Part shown: piece by piece, positions 9,150 to 17,648 of the stretch
Layout: the number at the start of each line of letters is the position of its first letter
Position numbering within the stretch: the stretch's first letter is position 1
Origin: Alistipes_A hominis
GTDB lineage: Bacteria > Bacteroidota > Bacteroidia > Bacteroidales > Rikenellaceae
DNA: 64,000 nucleotides
Assembly: GCF_014288115.1 (NCBI RefSeq)
Contig: NZ_JACOOK010000006.1
Span: forward strand, 156,492 to 220,491
Reading direction: 5' to 3'
Program-made: the position numbers and the translations under genes
Notes under the pieces: generated by a model
The model's database searches: none
Told to the model about the DNA's origin: nothing
The model's input: the letters and a program-made list of their open reading frames with translations, nothing else

Positions 9150-9350
9150 AGTGTTTAACTTTTTAATTAATAATAAATAATAGTTGCTTTCGACTAAAGC
9201 TATTATCAGACAAAGCTGTCTATCACTCTAACTGGTCCCTGCAACAAAAAGGCATCTATAAGGACAAATGCTGTGTAAAGGTCTTGATCCCTGGCAAGTT
9301 GGATTGTTCACCTTATATAGCCTTTATAAAGTTAATAATTAGTAGTTTAC
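9150..9350 (-). ncRNA. Candidate IS110 bridge-RNA region
   Basis: About 200 non-coding bases lie immediately upstream of the transposase start, on the same strand. In IS110-group elements this end encodes the bridge RNA that pairs with target and donor DNA (established for the family). I see several hairpin-capable segments (for example AGCTTTGTCT/AGACAAAGCT around 9210-9220) but cannot define loops or the core dinucleotides by eye. This is inferred mainly from position. Confidence 0.3.
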
Positions 9351-9417
9351 AAATAATGGTAATGAGGTTTTAGTTATCACAAGATAATAGCAAGTTGTGT
9401 TTTTGATAAACAAAAAC

Positions 9418-9457
9418 GTTTCGGTTTAACGTGTTAAACCGAAACTCCCCGCCGGGG
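9418..9457. promoter_or_regulatory. Palindrome before mob genes: oriT or operator candidate
   Basis: A perfect 13-base inverted repeat GTTTCGGTTTAAC / GTTAAACCGAAAC (9418-9430 and 9433-9445) with a two-base centre, followed at once by a small CCCC-GCC-GGGG hairpin (9447-9457). It lies about 60 bases before the first mobilisation gene. In Bacteroidota mobilisable elements the oriT lies just upstream of mobA/mobB and is rich in inverted repeats, so nic-region function is plausible. A repressor operator is the alternative. Confidence 0.45.
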
Positions 9458-9502
9458 AAATGCTCCGGTGTCGCATTTTGAATTTTAACAGACCTATAAC
9501 TT

Positions 9503-9964
9503 ATGGCTAAGATCACACCCAAACCGCCCAAAGCGGAAGGAAAAAAAACATGAAAGGGCGGCAGGCACCCTAAAAATGAAGCGAACCTGCGTGCATATTA
9601 TTATGGATTCCGTCTGGACAAATTGCAGAACATCGAGTTCGAACGTCTCTACGAACTATCGGGTGCTAGGACAAAATCCGAGTTTATTCTCTCTGCCATT
9701 TTCGACAAACCGCTGAAAATAGTCAAGATCGATAAAGCGGCTATGGATTATTACGTGAAACTGACAAACCTGCAGAGCCAGTACCGGGCGATCGGCGTAA
9801 ACTATAATCAGGCCGTCAAAGCGATTAACACCGAACTTTCGGAGAAAAAGGCCCTCTCGTTCCTATACAAGCTGGAACAGCACACTCTCGAATTGGTGCG
9901 CACTAACAAAGAGATTATCCGGATGACCGAAGAGTTCGAACAAAAGTATCTGCAAGTCAAATAG
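9503..9964 (+). CDS. mobA: Relaxosome accessory protein, MobA-like, with in-frame UGA
   Basis: Likely binds oriT and helps the relaxase MobB. The frame runs from ATG 9503 to TAG 9964 with one in-frame TGA at 9551-9553 (codon 17); it would give 153 residues if read through. After the UGA come KGGRHPKNEANLRAYYYGF (GGRPP-type start), ELSGARTKSEFILSAIF, and IGVNYNQAVKAINTELSEKK, all hallmarks of the mobilisation accessory family. A start after the UGA would lose the conserved GGR segment; no good ATG exists before residue 76. The amino acid at the UGA is not strongly conserved in the family, so Trp is inferred from the neighbouring genes. Confidence 0.75.
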
Positions 9965-10029
9965 TACAAATTAATATGGGAGAGAAGTCGGCGATATTTT
10001 CGGCGCATATATTGTAAAATAAAAAGATG

Positions 10030-10037
10030 TATCTTTG
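10030..10037 (+). promoter_or_regulatory. Possible -7 box upstream of fic
   Basis: TATCTTTG matches TAnnTTTG 49 bases before the fic ATG. A clear -33 box at the right distance is not obvious. Confidence 0.4.
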
Positions 10038-10085
10038 AAAAAGTTTTCTCTGGAACGGAACCTGAATCGACAAACCGTGACGAAT

Positions 10086-10898
10086 ATGAATACCAATAAT
10101 AAAATATGGACTGAAATCGGAAACCTGACCGAGAAGCTCAAAAAGCTGAACCTGACCGATAGTATCGATTATACGAAATACTATATCTATTCGATCATCA
10201 CGCATTCGACGGCTATCGAGGGCTCCACCTTGACCGAAGCCGAAACACAATTGCTGTTCGACGAGGGTATCGCCGCCCCGAAACCTTTGGTGCAGAATCT
10301 CATGAACCTCGATCTGAAAAACGCCTACGATTTTGCGGCGACCCAAGCAGCGAAAAAAACGGTAATTACTCCGGAATTTCTTAAAACCCTCAGTGCACTG
10401 ATACTCAAATCGACAGGAGGTGTTATGAGTACGGTGGCCGGAACGTTCGATACCTCCAAAGGGGATTATCGGCTGTGCAGTGTCCAAGCCGGCCCCGGTG
10501 GAAAATCTTATATGAACTACCAGAAAGTACCGGACTCCGTAACCGCCTTATGTGCGGCTCTGGATGAAAAGATCGACAAACCCGTTTCGCTGGAAGCTAT
10601 TTACAACCTGAGTTTCGATGCGCATCTGAATTTAGTCACGATCCATCCGTGGGCCGACGGCAACGGCCGTGCCGCCCGGCTGTTAATGAATTACATCCAG
10701 TTTTATCGGGGACTGGTTCCCACCAAAATCCATCAGGAGGATCGGGCCGGCTATATAACTTCCCTGCGGACTTCTCAGGATTCCCAAGACAATACTCCTT
10801 TCAGGGAGTTCATGGCACGGCAACATGCCAAAACGCTGAAAGAGGAAATCGCCCACTATTCGAAGAATCAGAAAAAAGGGATAACCCTTATGTTTTAA
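10086..10898 (+). CDS. Fic-domain protein with N-terminal inhibitory helix
   Basis: A likely AMP- or other nucleotidyl-transferase acting on a protein Ser/Thr/Tyr hydroxyl. The 270-residue product carries HPWADGNGR at residues 187-195 (canonical HPFx[D/E]GNGR with Trp for Phe) and, near the N terminus, STAIEG at residues 41-46, fitting the inhibitory motif [S/T]xxxE[G/N] of class II Fic proteins. It would therefore be self-inhibited until released. ATG 10086 was chosen because it follows the -7 box and starts just before the helical region. It contains no UGA, and both Trp codons are TGG. It lies between mobA-like and mobB, so it is probably element cargo or a stability/defence gene. Confidence 0.85.
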   Translation: MNTNNKIWTEIGNLTEKLKKLNLTDSIDYTKYYIYSIITHSTAIEGSTLTEAETQLLFDEGIAAPKPLVQNLMNLDLKNAYDFAATQAAKKTVITPEFLKTLSALILKSTGGVMSTVAGTFDTSKGDYRLCSVQAGPGGKSYMNYQKVPDSVTALCAALDEKIDKPVSLEAIYNLSFDAHLNLVTIHPWADGNGRAARLLMNYIQFYRGLVPTKIHQEDRAGYITSLRTSQDSQDNTPFREFMARQHAKTLKEEIAHYSKNQKKGITLMF

Positions 10899-10969
10899 AC
10901 TCCGATCTCAATTGCAGTCCACGTAAAACGACCCCATTTAAGTATTCCCGTTTAACGAATTAAAAAATC

Positions 10970-12013
10970 ATGAAAACGATTTATTTTAACGATTATAACA
11001 ATGATCGTCGTTTGTCTTTAGAAAAAAGCAAGGTAGACGTTGTTCTCGATCCCCAAGATCCTGCAGCATATATTAAGTGAAAATTAGATCCGTTCCAAAA
11101 CAAATGTCAATTTATCCCATTTTTTAGGATGATCCGGTACGACCTGCCGGAAACAGCAATAGGACGTGTACATCTTCAATCATTACTCGATAAGATAGAA
11201 CCCACATTTGATGTGACGAGTTGGGAAGCGCAATACTGTTTGGAAAAAGGGATTCCATTACTCTGCGACGAAGCCCGGCGAAATAAGTTGATTCAAAGGC
11301 CCGATTTTCCCAATAAAGCTCTTTTTATGATCAAAGGTGCGGCGGCTCAGGGCACTACAGGATATATGGCAATGGAGTATGCCGATGGCGTTCTGCTGTT
11401 TTCCAATTCAGCCAACGGAAATGAGAATATCAAAGCCTTTCGGCAGTATATGACCGACCACTATTTTAATCCACAATTCCACTGTTTCTATTTACATGGA
11501 TATGCAGGCACCAGACTGCCGGATCCGAAACTGGAATCGAAAGTCGATTTATTCAAAACTTTTTACCCCAAGTCCAATCCCAACGGACATTTATCCATGC
11601 CACAAGTTCCCGCTGAACTTTTGTGCGACCGGTCTGTTCTGCGGGAAATGGTAAGATACTCGACCTCGGACAGTAACATGAAACCGACATTTACGGAGTT
11701 CTGCACCATCGGTAAGGATATGAACATATCCTCGGCGAATGCGGACATCGCATATTGGTATTTCATTAAAGAGGAAGGATTTCCTCCGGTAGAATACATG
11801 CATATCGCCAAATCAAAAGAGGGATTAGGCCATGCCCGACGTTTGATTGAAGAGATGTCAAATTGTAACGAGATTAAAACGGCAAATGAAATCCGGAACC
11901 GGAATATGGAGGAAGCCCGAAAAATATTGGCCGAACGTTATCCGAGTATCCGGGGAGTCGCCGACCGACAAAAAAAATCTCAAAGCCCGTCCAAACCTAA
12001 ATTGAAACCCTAA
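10970..12013 (+). CDS. Unknown protein with in-frame UGA, in mob operon
   Basis: I do not recognise this family. The frame runs from ATG 10970 to TAA 12013 (347 residues if UGA is read), with TGA at 11078-11080 (codon 37). Translation from the ATG at 11129 is possible but would drop 53 residues that look like ordinary protein (MKTIYFNDYNNDRR... DPQDPAAYIK). The body is mixed alpha/beta with no membrane segment or signal; the C terminus is Lys/Ser/Pro-rich. Only three bases separate it from mobB, so the two are translationally linked. Two TGG codons are present, followed by G and T. It may be a transfer-region regulator or a replication-type protein; function is unknown. Confidence 0.55.
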
Positions 12014-12016
12014 GCG

Positions 12017-13249
12017 ATGATTGCAAAAATAACCTCCGGAGCCTCGATGTACGGTGCATTGGCTTACAACGAAGAAAAAATAGTTAAGGACACGGCGTGT
12101 GTGCTGGCCTGAAACCGTATAATGGAGCCTCCGGGCGGCGCTCCCAATATCGGTCATTGTATGCGGTCTTTCGAGGCTTATCTGGAAGCCAACCACCGGG
12201 TCGAGAAACCGGTGGTGCATATATCCCTGAATCCATCTCCGGATGACCAGCTTACGGATAACCGGTTAAATATGATAGCAAGGGAATATCTGACGAAGCT
12301 CGGATACGGCAATCAACCGTTTATAATCTACAAACACTCAGATATCGGACGCCCCCATCTGCATATCGTTACGACCTGTATTACCGATCGGGGAACGAAA
12401 ATCAACGATTACAAAATCTGAAGACGCAGCCAGGCGATTTGCCGGGGATTGGAGAAAAAATACGGTCTTCGTCCTGCCGAGAAGAAAGATTATGCCTATT
12501 CTCAAAGGATGACGCCCGTCGACTACAAAAACGCCAATCTTAAAAATCAGATCGCCAATGTAGTTAATGGGGTGCTCAGACAATATCGGTTCCAATCGAT
12601 AAAGGAATTCAAAGCCGTGTTGAACCAGTTCAACGTCACGGTCGAAGAAGTGCGGGGACAGGCTGCCGGAAAACCTTATCAGGGATTGGTTTATGCAGCT
12701 ACCGATAACAACGGCAAGCGCGTAGGTGTAGGAATCAAATCCAGTAAGGTCGGCAGGAATGTCGGCCTTGCGGCCCTACTGCGAAGGATCGGTTTCAACA
12801 AAAGCTGGATGAAAAAGCACCCGCCGAGCCCCGAGCTCAAAAACATCATTACCGACGCTATCAAAACAGCTCCAACGAAAAAGGAATTTATCCATACACT
12901 CCAATCAAAAAATATCGGTGCTGTGATCTGGCAAAATGATTCCGGCCACATCTATGGAGTAACCTACATCGATCACAACAGCAAATGCGTGTTCAAAGGT
13001 TCTGCTCTGGGTAAAGAGTGCTCTGCTGGTGTTATTAATCAACGATATAACCCCGGAGAGAATGAACTCTATGAACCGGTCTGGGAACAGGGAGGAAATT
13101 CCGGTTCAAGAGAAGTCTCCCTTTCAGAAGCTATTCTCGATCTGTTTTCGTTGGAATCCGTCCCACATCCGGCGATCGATGATCCGGAGCCGGGAAACCC
13201 TTATGGAAAGAAAAAGAAAAGAAAAACGAAAATATTACAGAGTTTATAG
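12017..13249 (+). CDS. mobB: MobB-type relaxase with two in-frame UGA codons
   Basis: DNA strand transferase that nicks oriT and stays bound to the 5' end for transfer. The 410-residue frame (ATG 12017 to TAG 13249) has the family N terminus MIAKITSGASMYGALAYNEEK with the presumed nucleophile Tyr, HISLNPSPDDQLTD, LTKLGYGNQPFIIYKH, and the metal-binding GRPHLHIV histidines. TGA occurs at 12110-12112 (codon 32, before NRIMEPPGG) and 12419-12421 (codon 135, before RRSQAICRGLEKKYGL). No frameshift or other stop is present. The UGA positions are variable to aromatic in relatives I recall, so Trp is likely but not certain. Three other Trp codons are TGG. Confidence 0.85.
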
Positions 13250-13279
13250 ATTGTAATTGTGTAATTTGAAAATATTGCC

Positions 13280-13606
13280 ATGAAAGAGAAAAAAGACAAC
13301 TCCGGAGACTTATTCATTGCAACGGGCCCATACGGAGAGTTTATCGCGCTTGAAAAAAGGAGGGAGTACGAAACCGGATTCAAACAATTTATAGAGGAAT
13401 GCACTAAACTGCTGGGGCCTGTCGGGACGATTCCGAATATCCGTAAATCAATATCGGATATGCCTCACCTGTTTAAACAGGGCGTGAATTGCTATTACAA
13501 CAGACAGAGATTCAAAGAACTGTTATGGAAATATAGAAACATCCAAAAACCGAAAGCAGAAAAACATACGGTAGAATCCAAAAAAGGATACAAACACCGG
13601 ATTTAA
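13280..13606 (+). CDS. Small hypothetical protein between mobB and mobC
   Basis: A 108-residue basic, soluble protein of unrecognised family (LFIATGPYGEFIALEKRREYETG near the N terminus, Lys-rich tail). It starts 30 bases after mobB and ends 17 bases before mobC, so it is part of the transfer operon. Its single Trp is TGG followed by A. It stops at TAA. It may have a role in relaxosome or coupling-protein function by position only. Confidence 0.5.
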   Translation: MKEKKDNSGDLFIATGPYGEFIALEKRREYETGFKQFIEECTKLLGPVGTIPNIRKSISDMPHLFKQGVNCYYNRQRFKELLWKYRNIQKPKAEKHTVESKKGYKHRI

Positions 13607-13623
13607 TCGAAAAGGACACAACG

Positions 13624-15633
13624 ATGAGCCAGAACAATACAGGATTGAAAAAGAACCTCGACTTCATGCGTGCACTCAGTGTTATCATACTGCTGACGAA
13701 TATCTATTATTATTGCTATCCATTTTTCGATTCTCAAGGTTGAACGATTGGAATTGCCGACAGGATCCTACTCAATTTTCAACGAAACATAGGGCTTTTT
13801 TCCTCTCCGTTGAATACCCAACTTTTTGCTTTGCTGTTTCTTGCCTTTTCTTGTTTGGGTGTCCGGGGGAGCAAAGACATAAAAATCACCTGAAGGCAGA
13901 TAGGATTATATTTTGGATCGGGACTGATTTTGTATTTCGGAAGCAATCTGTTGCTTTATCTGAGATCTACCTCTCCGGTTGTGACGCTTTTTTACATCAC
14001 GATACTCGGGGCCGGATATATCTTCCTTTTGACAGCCGGAGTCTGGATTTCACGGATCATTAAAAATAATATGATGGATGACGTGTTCAATAATGAAAAC
14101 GAATCTTTTATGCAGGAAAAACGCCTGATTACCAATGAATATTCTGTGAATCTGCCGACGCGGTTCCGTTATCAGGGAAAAATGCACGACGGATGAATCA
14201 ATATCGTCAATCCATTCCGTGCAACAATAGTCCTCGGAACGCCCGGATCCGGGAAATCCTATGCGGTAATTAATAATTACATCAAACAGCAGATCGAGAA
14301 GGGGTTTGCCATGTATATTTATGATTTCAAATTTCCAGATCTCAGCATCATCGCCTACAACCATTTGCTCCGCCATCATGCGGCTTATAAAGAATATCCT
14401 CCTCAGTTTTTTGTGCTGAATTTTGATGATCCCCGCCGCAGTCATAGGTGTAATCCCATCAATCCTAAATTTCTCACTGACATAGCCGATGCCTACGAGT
14501 CAGCCTATGTGACGATGCTTAACCTGAACAAAACATGGATTCAAAAACAGGGCGATTTCTTTGTCGAATCCCCGATCATTCTACTCGCTGCAATAATCTG
14601 GTTTTTAAAGATTTATAATAAAGGGCATTTCTATACCTTTCCGCATGCCATTGAGTTGCTGAATAAAAAATATTCCGACGTTTTCACAATCCTCACTTCA
14701 TATCCCGAACTGGAGAATTACCTGTCACCCTTTATGGACGCTTGGCTCGGGGGCGCTCAAGAGCAGCTTCAGGGGCAGATCGCCTCGGCCAAGATTCCTC
14801 TTTCCAGAATGATCAGTCCCCAACTTTATTGGGTTATGAGCGGAGATGATTTCTCTTTGGATATCAACGATCCGAAGAAACCGAAGGTTTTGTGCATCGG
14901 AAATAATCCGGATCGCCAAAACATTTATTCGGCGGCTCTGGGACTGTACAATGCCCGGATCGTAAAACTCATAAATCAAAAAGGACGCCTGAAAAGTTCC
15001 ATCATCATCGACGAGGTTCCGACAATCTATTTCCGGGGACTCGATACATTAATTGCCACAGCTAGGTCGAATAAAGTTGCTGTTTGTCTTGGAGCTCAGG
15101 ACTTCAGTCAGTTAGTCCGGGACTATGGAGACAAAGAAGCCAAAGTCATCCAAAATACGATCGGGAATATTTTCAGTGGGCAGGTTGTCGGCGAGACCGC
15201 CAAAACGTTGTCCGAGCGTTTCGGCAAAGTGTTGCAAAAAAGACGATCCGTCAATATGACTAAAGAAGATACCACCACTTCTATTTCTACCCAACTCGAC
15301 TCGCTTATTCCGGCAGCAAAAATATCCAATCTGAGTCAGGGCACATTTGTGGGAGCAGTCTCGGATAACATTGGGGAGAAGATCATACAGAAAGTTTTTC
15401 ACGCACAGATAATTGTCGACAATGCTAAAGTTGAAGCCGAAACGAAAGCCTACAAACCGATTCCTATTATAACCGACTTCATTGGATCCGACGGTAAGGA
15501 TCACATGCAGGAGGAAATCGAGAAAAATTATTATCAGATTAAAGCCGATGTGAAACATATCATCGAAAGCGAAATGAGACGCATCGAGAATGATCCATCA
15601 TTAAGCCACCTATTGAAACAGGCATCGGACTAA
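13624..15633 (+). CDS. mobC: MobC/TraG-like coupling protein with three in-frame UGA codons
   Basis: Inner-membrane VirD4-type ATPase that delivers the relaxase-DNA complex to a type IV secretion system. The 669-residue frame (ATG 13624 to TAA 15633) has an N-terminal membrane domain of the YWFCY type (here YYYCYPFF), DRILLNFQRNIGLFSSPL, further membrane helices, NNENESFMQEKRLITNEYSVNLPTR, Walker A GTPGSGKSY at about 205-213, and SSIIIDEVPTIYFRG as Walker B. TGA occurs at codons 40 (13741), 90 (13891) and 191 (14194). In family members I recall, KIT-W-xKI and DG-W-INVVNPFRA place Trp at the second and third. The whole 2 kb has no frameshift. Five other Trp codons are TGG. Confidence 0.88.
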
Positions 15634-15668
15634 TCCATCTTTAACCTTTTAATTTTTAATTATTTTCT

Positions 15669-16577
15669 ATGAAAAAACAACATCAACGAAGCGTAAATAC
15701 GCTGTCGGGAGGCCCTTGCTTCCCTTGGGTGGGAGGCAAGCGACGCCTGCTGCCTGCTCTCACCGAGTCTCTGCCCGAAGATTTTGGACAAATGAAAACC
15801 TATGTAGAACCTTTTGTGGGCGGCGGTGCTCTGTTCTTCTGAATCCGGAAAAACTTCCCGCAGGTTCACTGCGTGATCAATGATTCGAACGAACATCTGA
15901 TCAATGTGTACCGGACAATCAGGGAACAACCCCGACAACTGATCGGATTATTGTACGGAATACAAGAGTTTTATCAGGGACTTGCCGGATACGCTGAACG
16001 AAAAGAATACTTTCTGGAGCAACGGGCAAACTACAATGACGGAAATCCCACGAACCTCGTCCGGGCCGCATTGTTCATGTTCTTTATGCGGGCGTGTTAC
16101 AATGCCATTTACTCTGTAAACAAAAGCGGAAAGCTGTCCCTTACTTTCGGGAACTACAAGAGAACCAATATGCTGGATTCGGAATTGATCTGAGCGAACA
16201 GCCAACTGCTCAAAGATGTCGAAATTCTCGACGGCGATTATATGCAAACCCAAAAGTTTGCATCGAAACAGTCGTTCTTTTATTTTGATCCTCCCTATAA
16301 ACCCGTCAATGAAGCCAATTCATGTACCTCCTATATGCCCCAGAACTTCGATGATCCGGAGCAGATCCGGCTGGCAGGGTTCTGTAAAGAATTGGATTCG
16401 CAGGAAGTCAAATGAATGCTCTCCAATTCCGATCCCCGGCAAAAAAATCCCGAGAATTCCTTTTTCGACGATTTGTATGGAGATTACCGTATTCGGCGAC
16501 TCAGTATTTTTCGTTCAATTTGTTCAGTCGCTGCGAAACGAAAAAACGTCAACGAACTCCTCATTACAAATTATTAG
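15669..16577 (+). CDS. Dam-type (D12 class) adenine methyltransferase with three in-frame UGA codons
   Basis: S-adenosylmethionine-dependent DNA N6-adenine methylase, probably GATC-type. The frame from ATG 15669 to TAG 16577 encodes 302 residues: PWVGGKRRLLPAL, YVEPFVGGGALFF (motif I), VINDSNEHLINVYRTIRE, and YFDPPYKP with catalytic DPPY at 207-210, closing with NELLITNY, the usual last residues of the family. TGA occurs at codons 58 (15840), 175 (16191) and 249 (16413). GGGALFF-W and EVK-W-MLSNSDP are expected Trp sites; the one at 175 (followed by G) could instead come from an Arg CGA. There is no frameshift. The gene follows mobC by 35 bases. Confidence 0.87.
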
Positions 16578-16684
16578 ACCAAGATGCAGTGAAAGCAATT
16601 CGCTTTATCGGTTTTCGTCGGATAGGGTTCTAAGTCGCAAAACGGCACATGGCCGAAGTGAACCGGCAAGCGATTAAATAACGA

Positions 16685-16712
16685 AAGCGGGGCCGCAATA
16701 CCGGCCCCGCTT
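16685..16712 (+). terminator. Strong hairpin closing the mob-dam operon
   Basis: An 11-base GC-rich stem (AAGCGGGGCCG with CGGCCCCGCTT) around CAATAC, about 110 bases after the dam-like stop. No long T tract follows, so termination may be partial or bidirectional. Confidence 0.6.
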
Positions 16713-16752
16713 CAATACATGCCGATACAGCATATTGATTGTGAAATCATTC

Positions 16753-16783
16753 TTTGAAAAAATATTTTATTGTTGTATATTTA
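16753..16783 (+). promoter_or_regulatory. Promoter for the GT92-like gene
   Basis: TTTG (16753-16756), a 19-base spacer, then TATATTTA (16776-16783), close to the Bacteroidetes consensus; start expected near 16790, ATG at 16814. Confidence 0.55.
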
Positions 16784-16813
16784 TGACACTCAAACGATAA
16801 TAATACCATTGCC

Positions 16814-17593
16814 ATGAAACACAATATTATTATCTGTGCCATACTTAAAGATGAAACGCCTTATTTAGTCGAGTGGATCGATCACCATCTGAAAATCGGA
16901 GTCGAACATTTTGTCCTGTACGACAACAACAGCGTAATTCCAGCGAAACAAACTTTGGAGGCCTATATCCGAAAAGGAGTCGTGGAAGTCATCGATTGCG
17001 ATATCACCAATACGCCTCAGATAAAAGCGTACATGCACTGTCTGTACAATATGCATAACCATGCCCGGAGGATCGCTTTTATCGATCTCGATGAGTTTAT
17101 CGTTTTGAAGAAGCACCGGGATATTTTGCATTTCTTGGATTATTATCAGAATTATGCAGGAGTGTGTCTGAATTGGGTAATTTATACGGCCAACAATCAC
17201 ATCACTATGCCGGAGGGCCCCGTAATGCAGAATTATACCGAAACGCTGCCATCCGATTTTCCCGCAAACAAGCATGTGAAAAGTATTGTTCAGCCCCGAT
17301 ACGTGGCGCTGATCGACAGTCCTCACTTTCCCCGGTACATATATGGACATCATGCTGTAAACGAAAAATATATCTTTGTTCCGGGACCTTTCAGCGAACA
17401 CTCGAATGAGATCGTCCAAATCAACCATTATCAGACCAAGAGCTTCGAAGAATGGCTCGATAAAGTTAAACGGGGCATAGCCGATACGAATTTCAATCGG
17501 AGAAAAGTCGATGACTTCTGGCATTTCAATCCTCAAATGTTACATCTAAAAGAAGAACTGAAAGCGAGATACCGGAGTCAGATACAATATTAA
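16814..17593 (+). CDS. Glycosyltransferase, GT92-like
   Basis: Soluble GT-A-fold enzyme of 259 residues resembling family 92 (formerly DUF23). The N terminus reads MKHNIIICAILKDETPYLVEWIDHHLKIGVEHFVLYDNNS, typical of the family, and RRIAFIDLDEFIVL supplies the DxD-like metal-binding acid motif. Donor and acceptor sugars are unknown. It has its own promoter, is the last + strand gene before the oppositely oriented RiPP locus, and ends in TAA. All four Trp codons are TGG. Whether it belongs to the mobile element (cargo) or to the peptide locus (glycosylation) cannot be decided from sequence. Confidence 0.8.
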   Translation: MKHNIIICAILKDETPYLVEWIDHHLKIGVEHFVLYDNNSVIPAKQTLEAYIRKGVVEVIDCDITNTPQIKAYMHCLYNMHNHARRIAFIDLDEFIVLKKHRDILHFLDYYQNYAGVCLNWVIYTANNHITMPEGPVMQNYTETLPSDFPANKHVKSIVQPRYVALIDSPHFPRYIYGHHAVNEKYIFVPGPFSEHSNEIVQINHYQTKSFEEWLDKVKRGIADTNFNRRKVDDFWHFNPQMLHLKEELKARYRSQIQY

Positions 17594-17648
17594 AAACCTG
17601 ATTGACAGGAAAACTGTAGCGAATAAATGTAACCCATTTCAGCTATCA

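Noticed and set aside
9503..16577. UGA-interrupted frames as ordinary pseudogenes
   Set aside because: Ten stops, all UGA, no frameshifts in these frames, conserved motifs and family-typical ends intact. The known pseudogenes in this window (7.1 and 48.4 kb) show frameshifts and a UAG, quite unlike this.
9503..16577. Selenocysteine insertion at the UGAs
   Set aside because: No SECIS-like hairpin seen after the UGAs, ten sites in five unrelated families, and several positions are Trp rather than Cys in relatives.
9503..16577. Systematic sequencing error at a methylated motif
   Set aside because: The ten contexts share no extended motif beyond TGA-A, and TGGA stays intact in many other places including chromosomal genes and the same operon. 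Raw reads should still be checked.
5458..17000. A suppressor tRNA with UCA anticodon
   Set aside because: I scanned the non-coding parts of the element and saw no cloverleaf with a TCA anticodon; only tRNA-Lys is evident. It could lie elsewhere in the genome.
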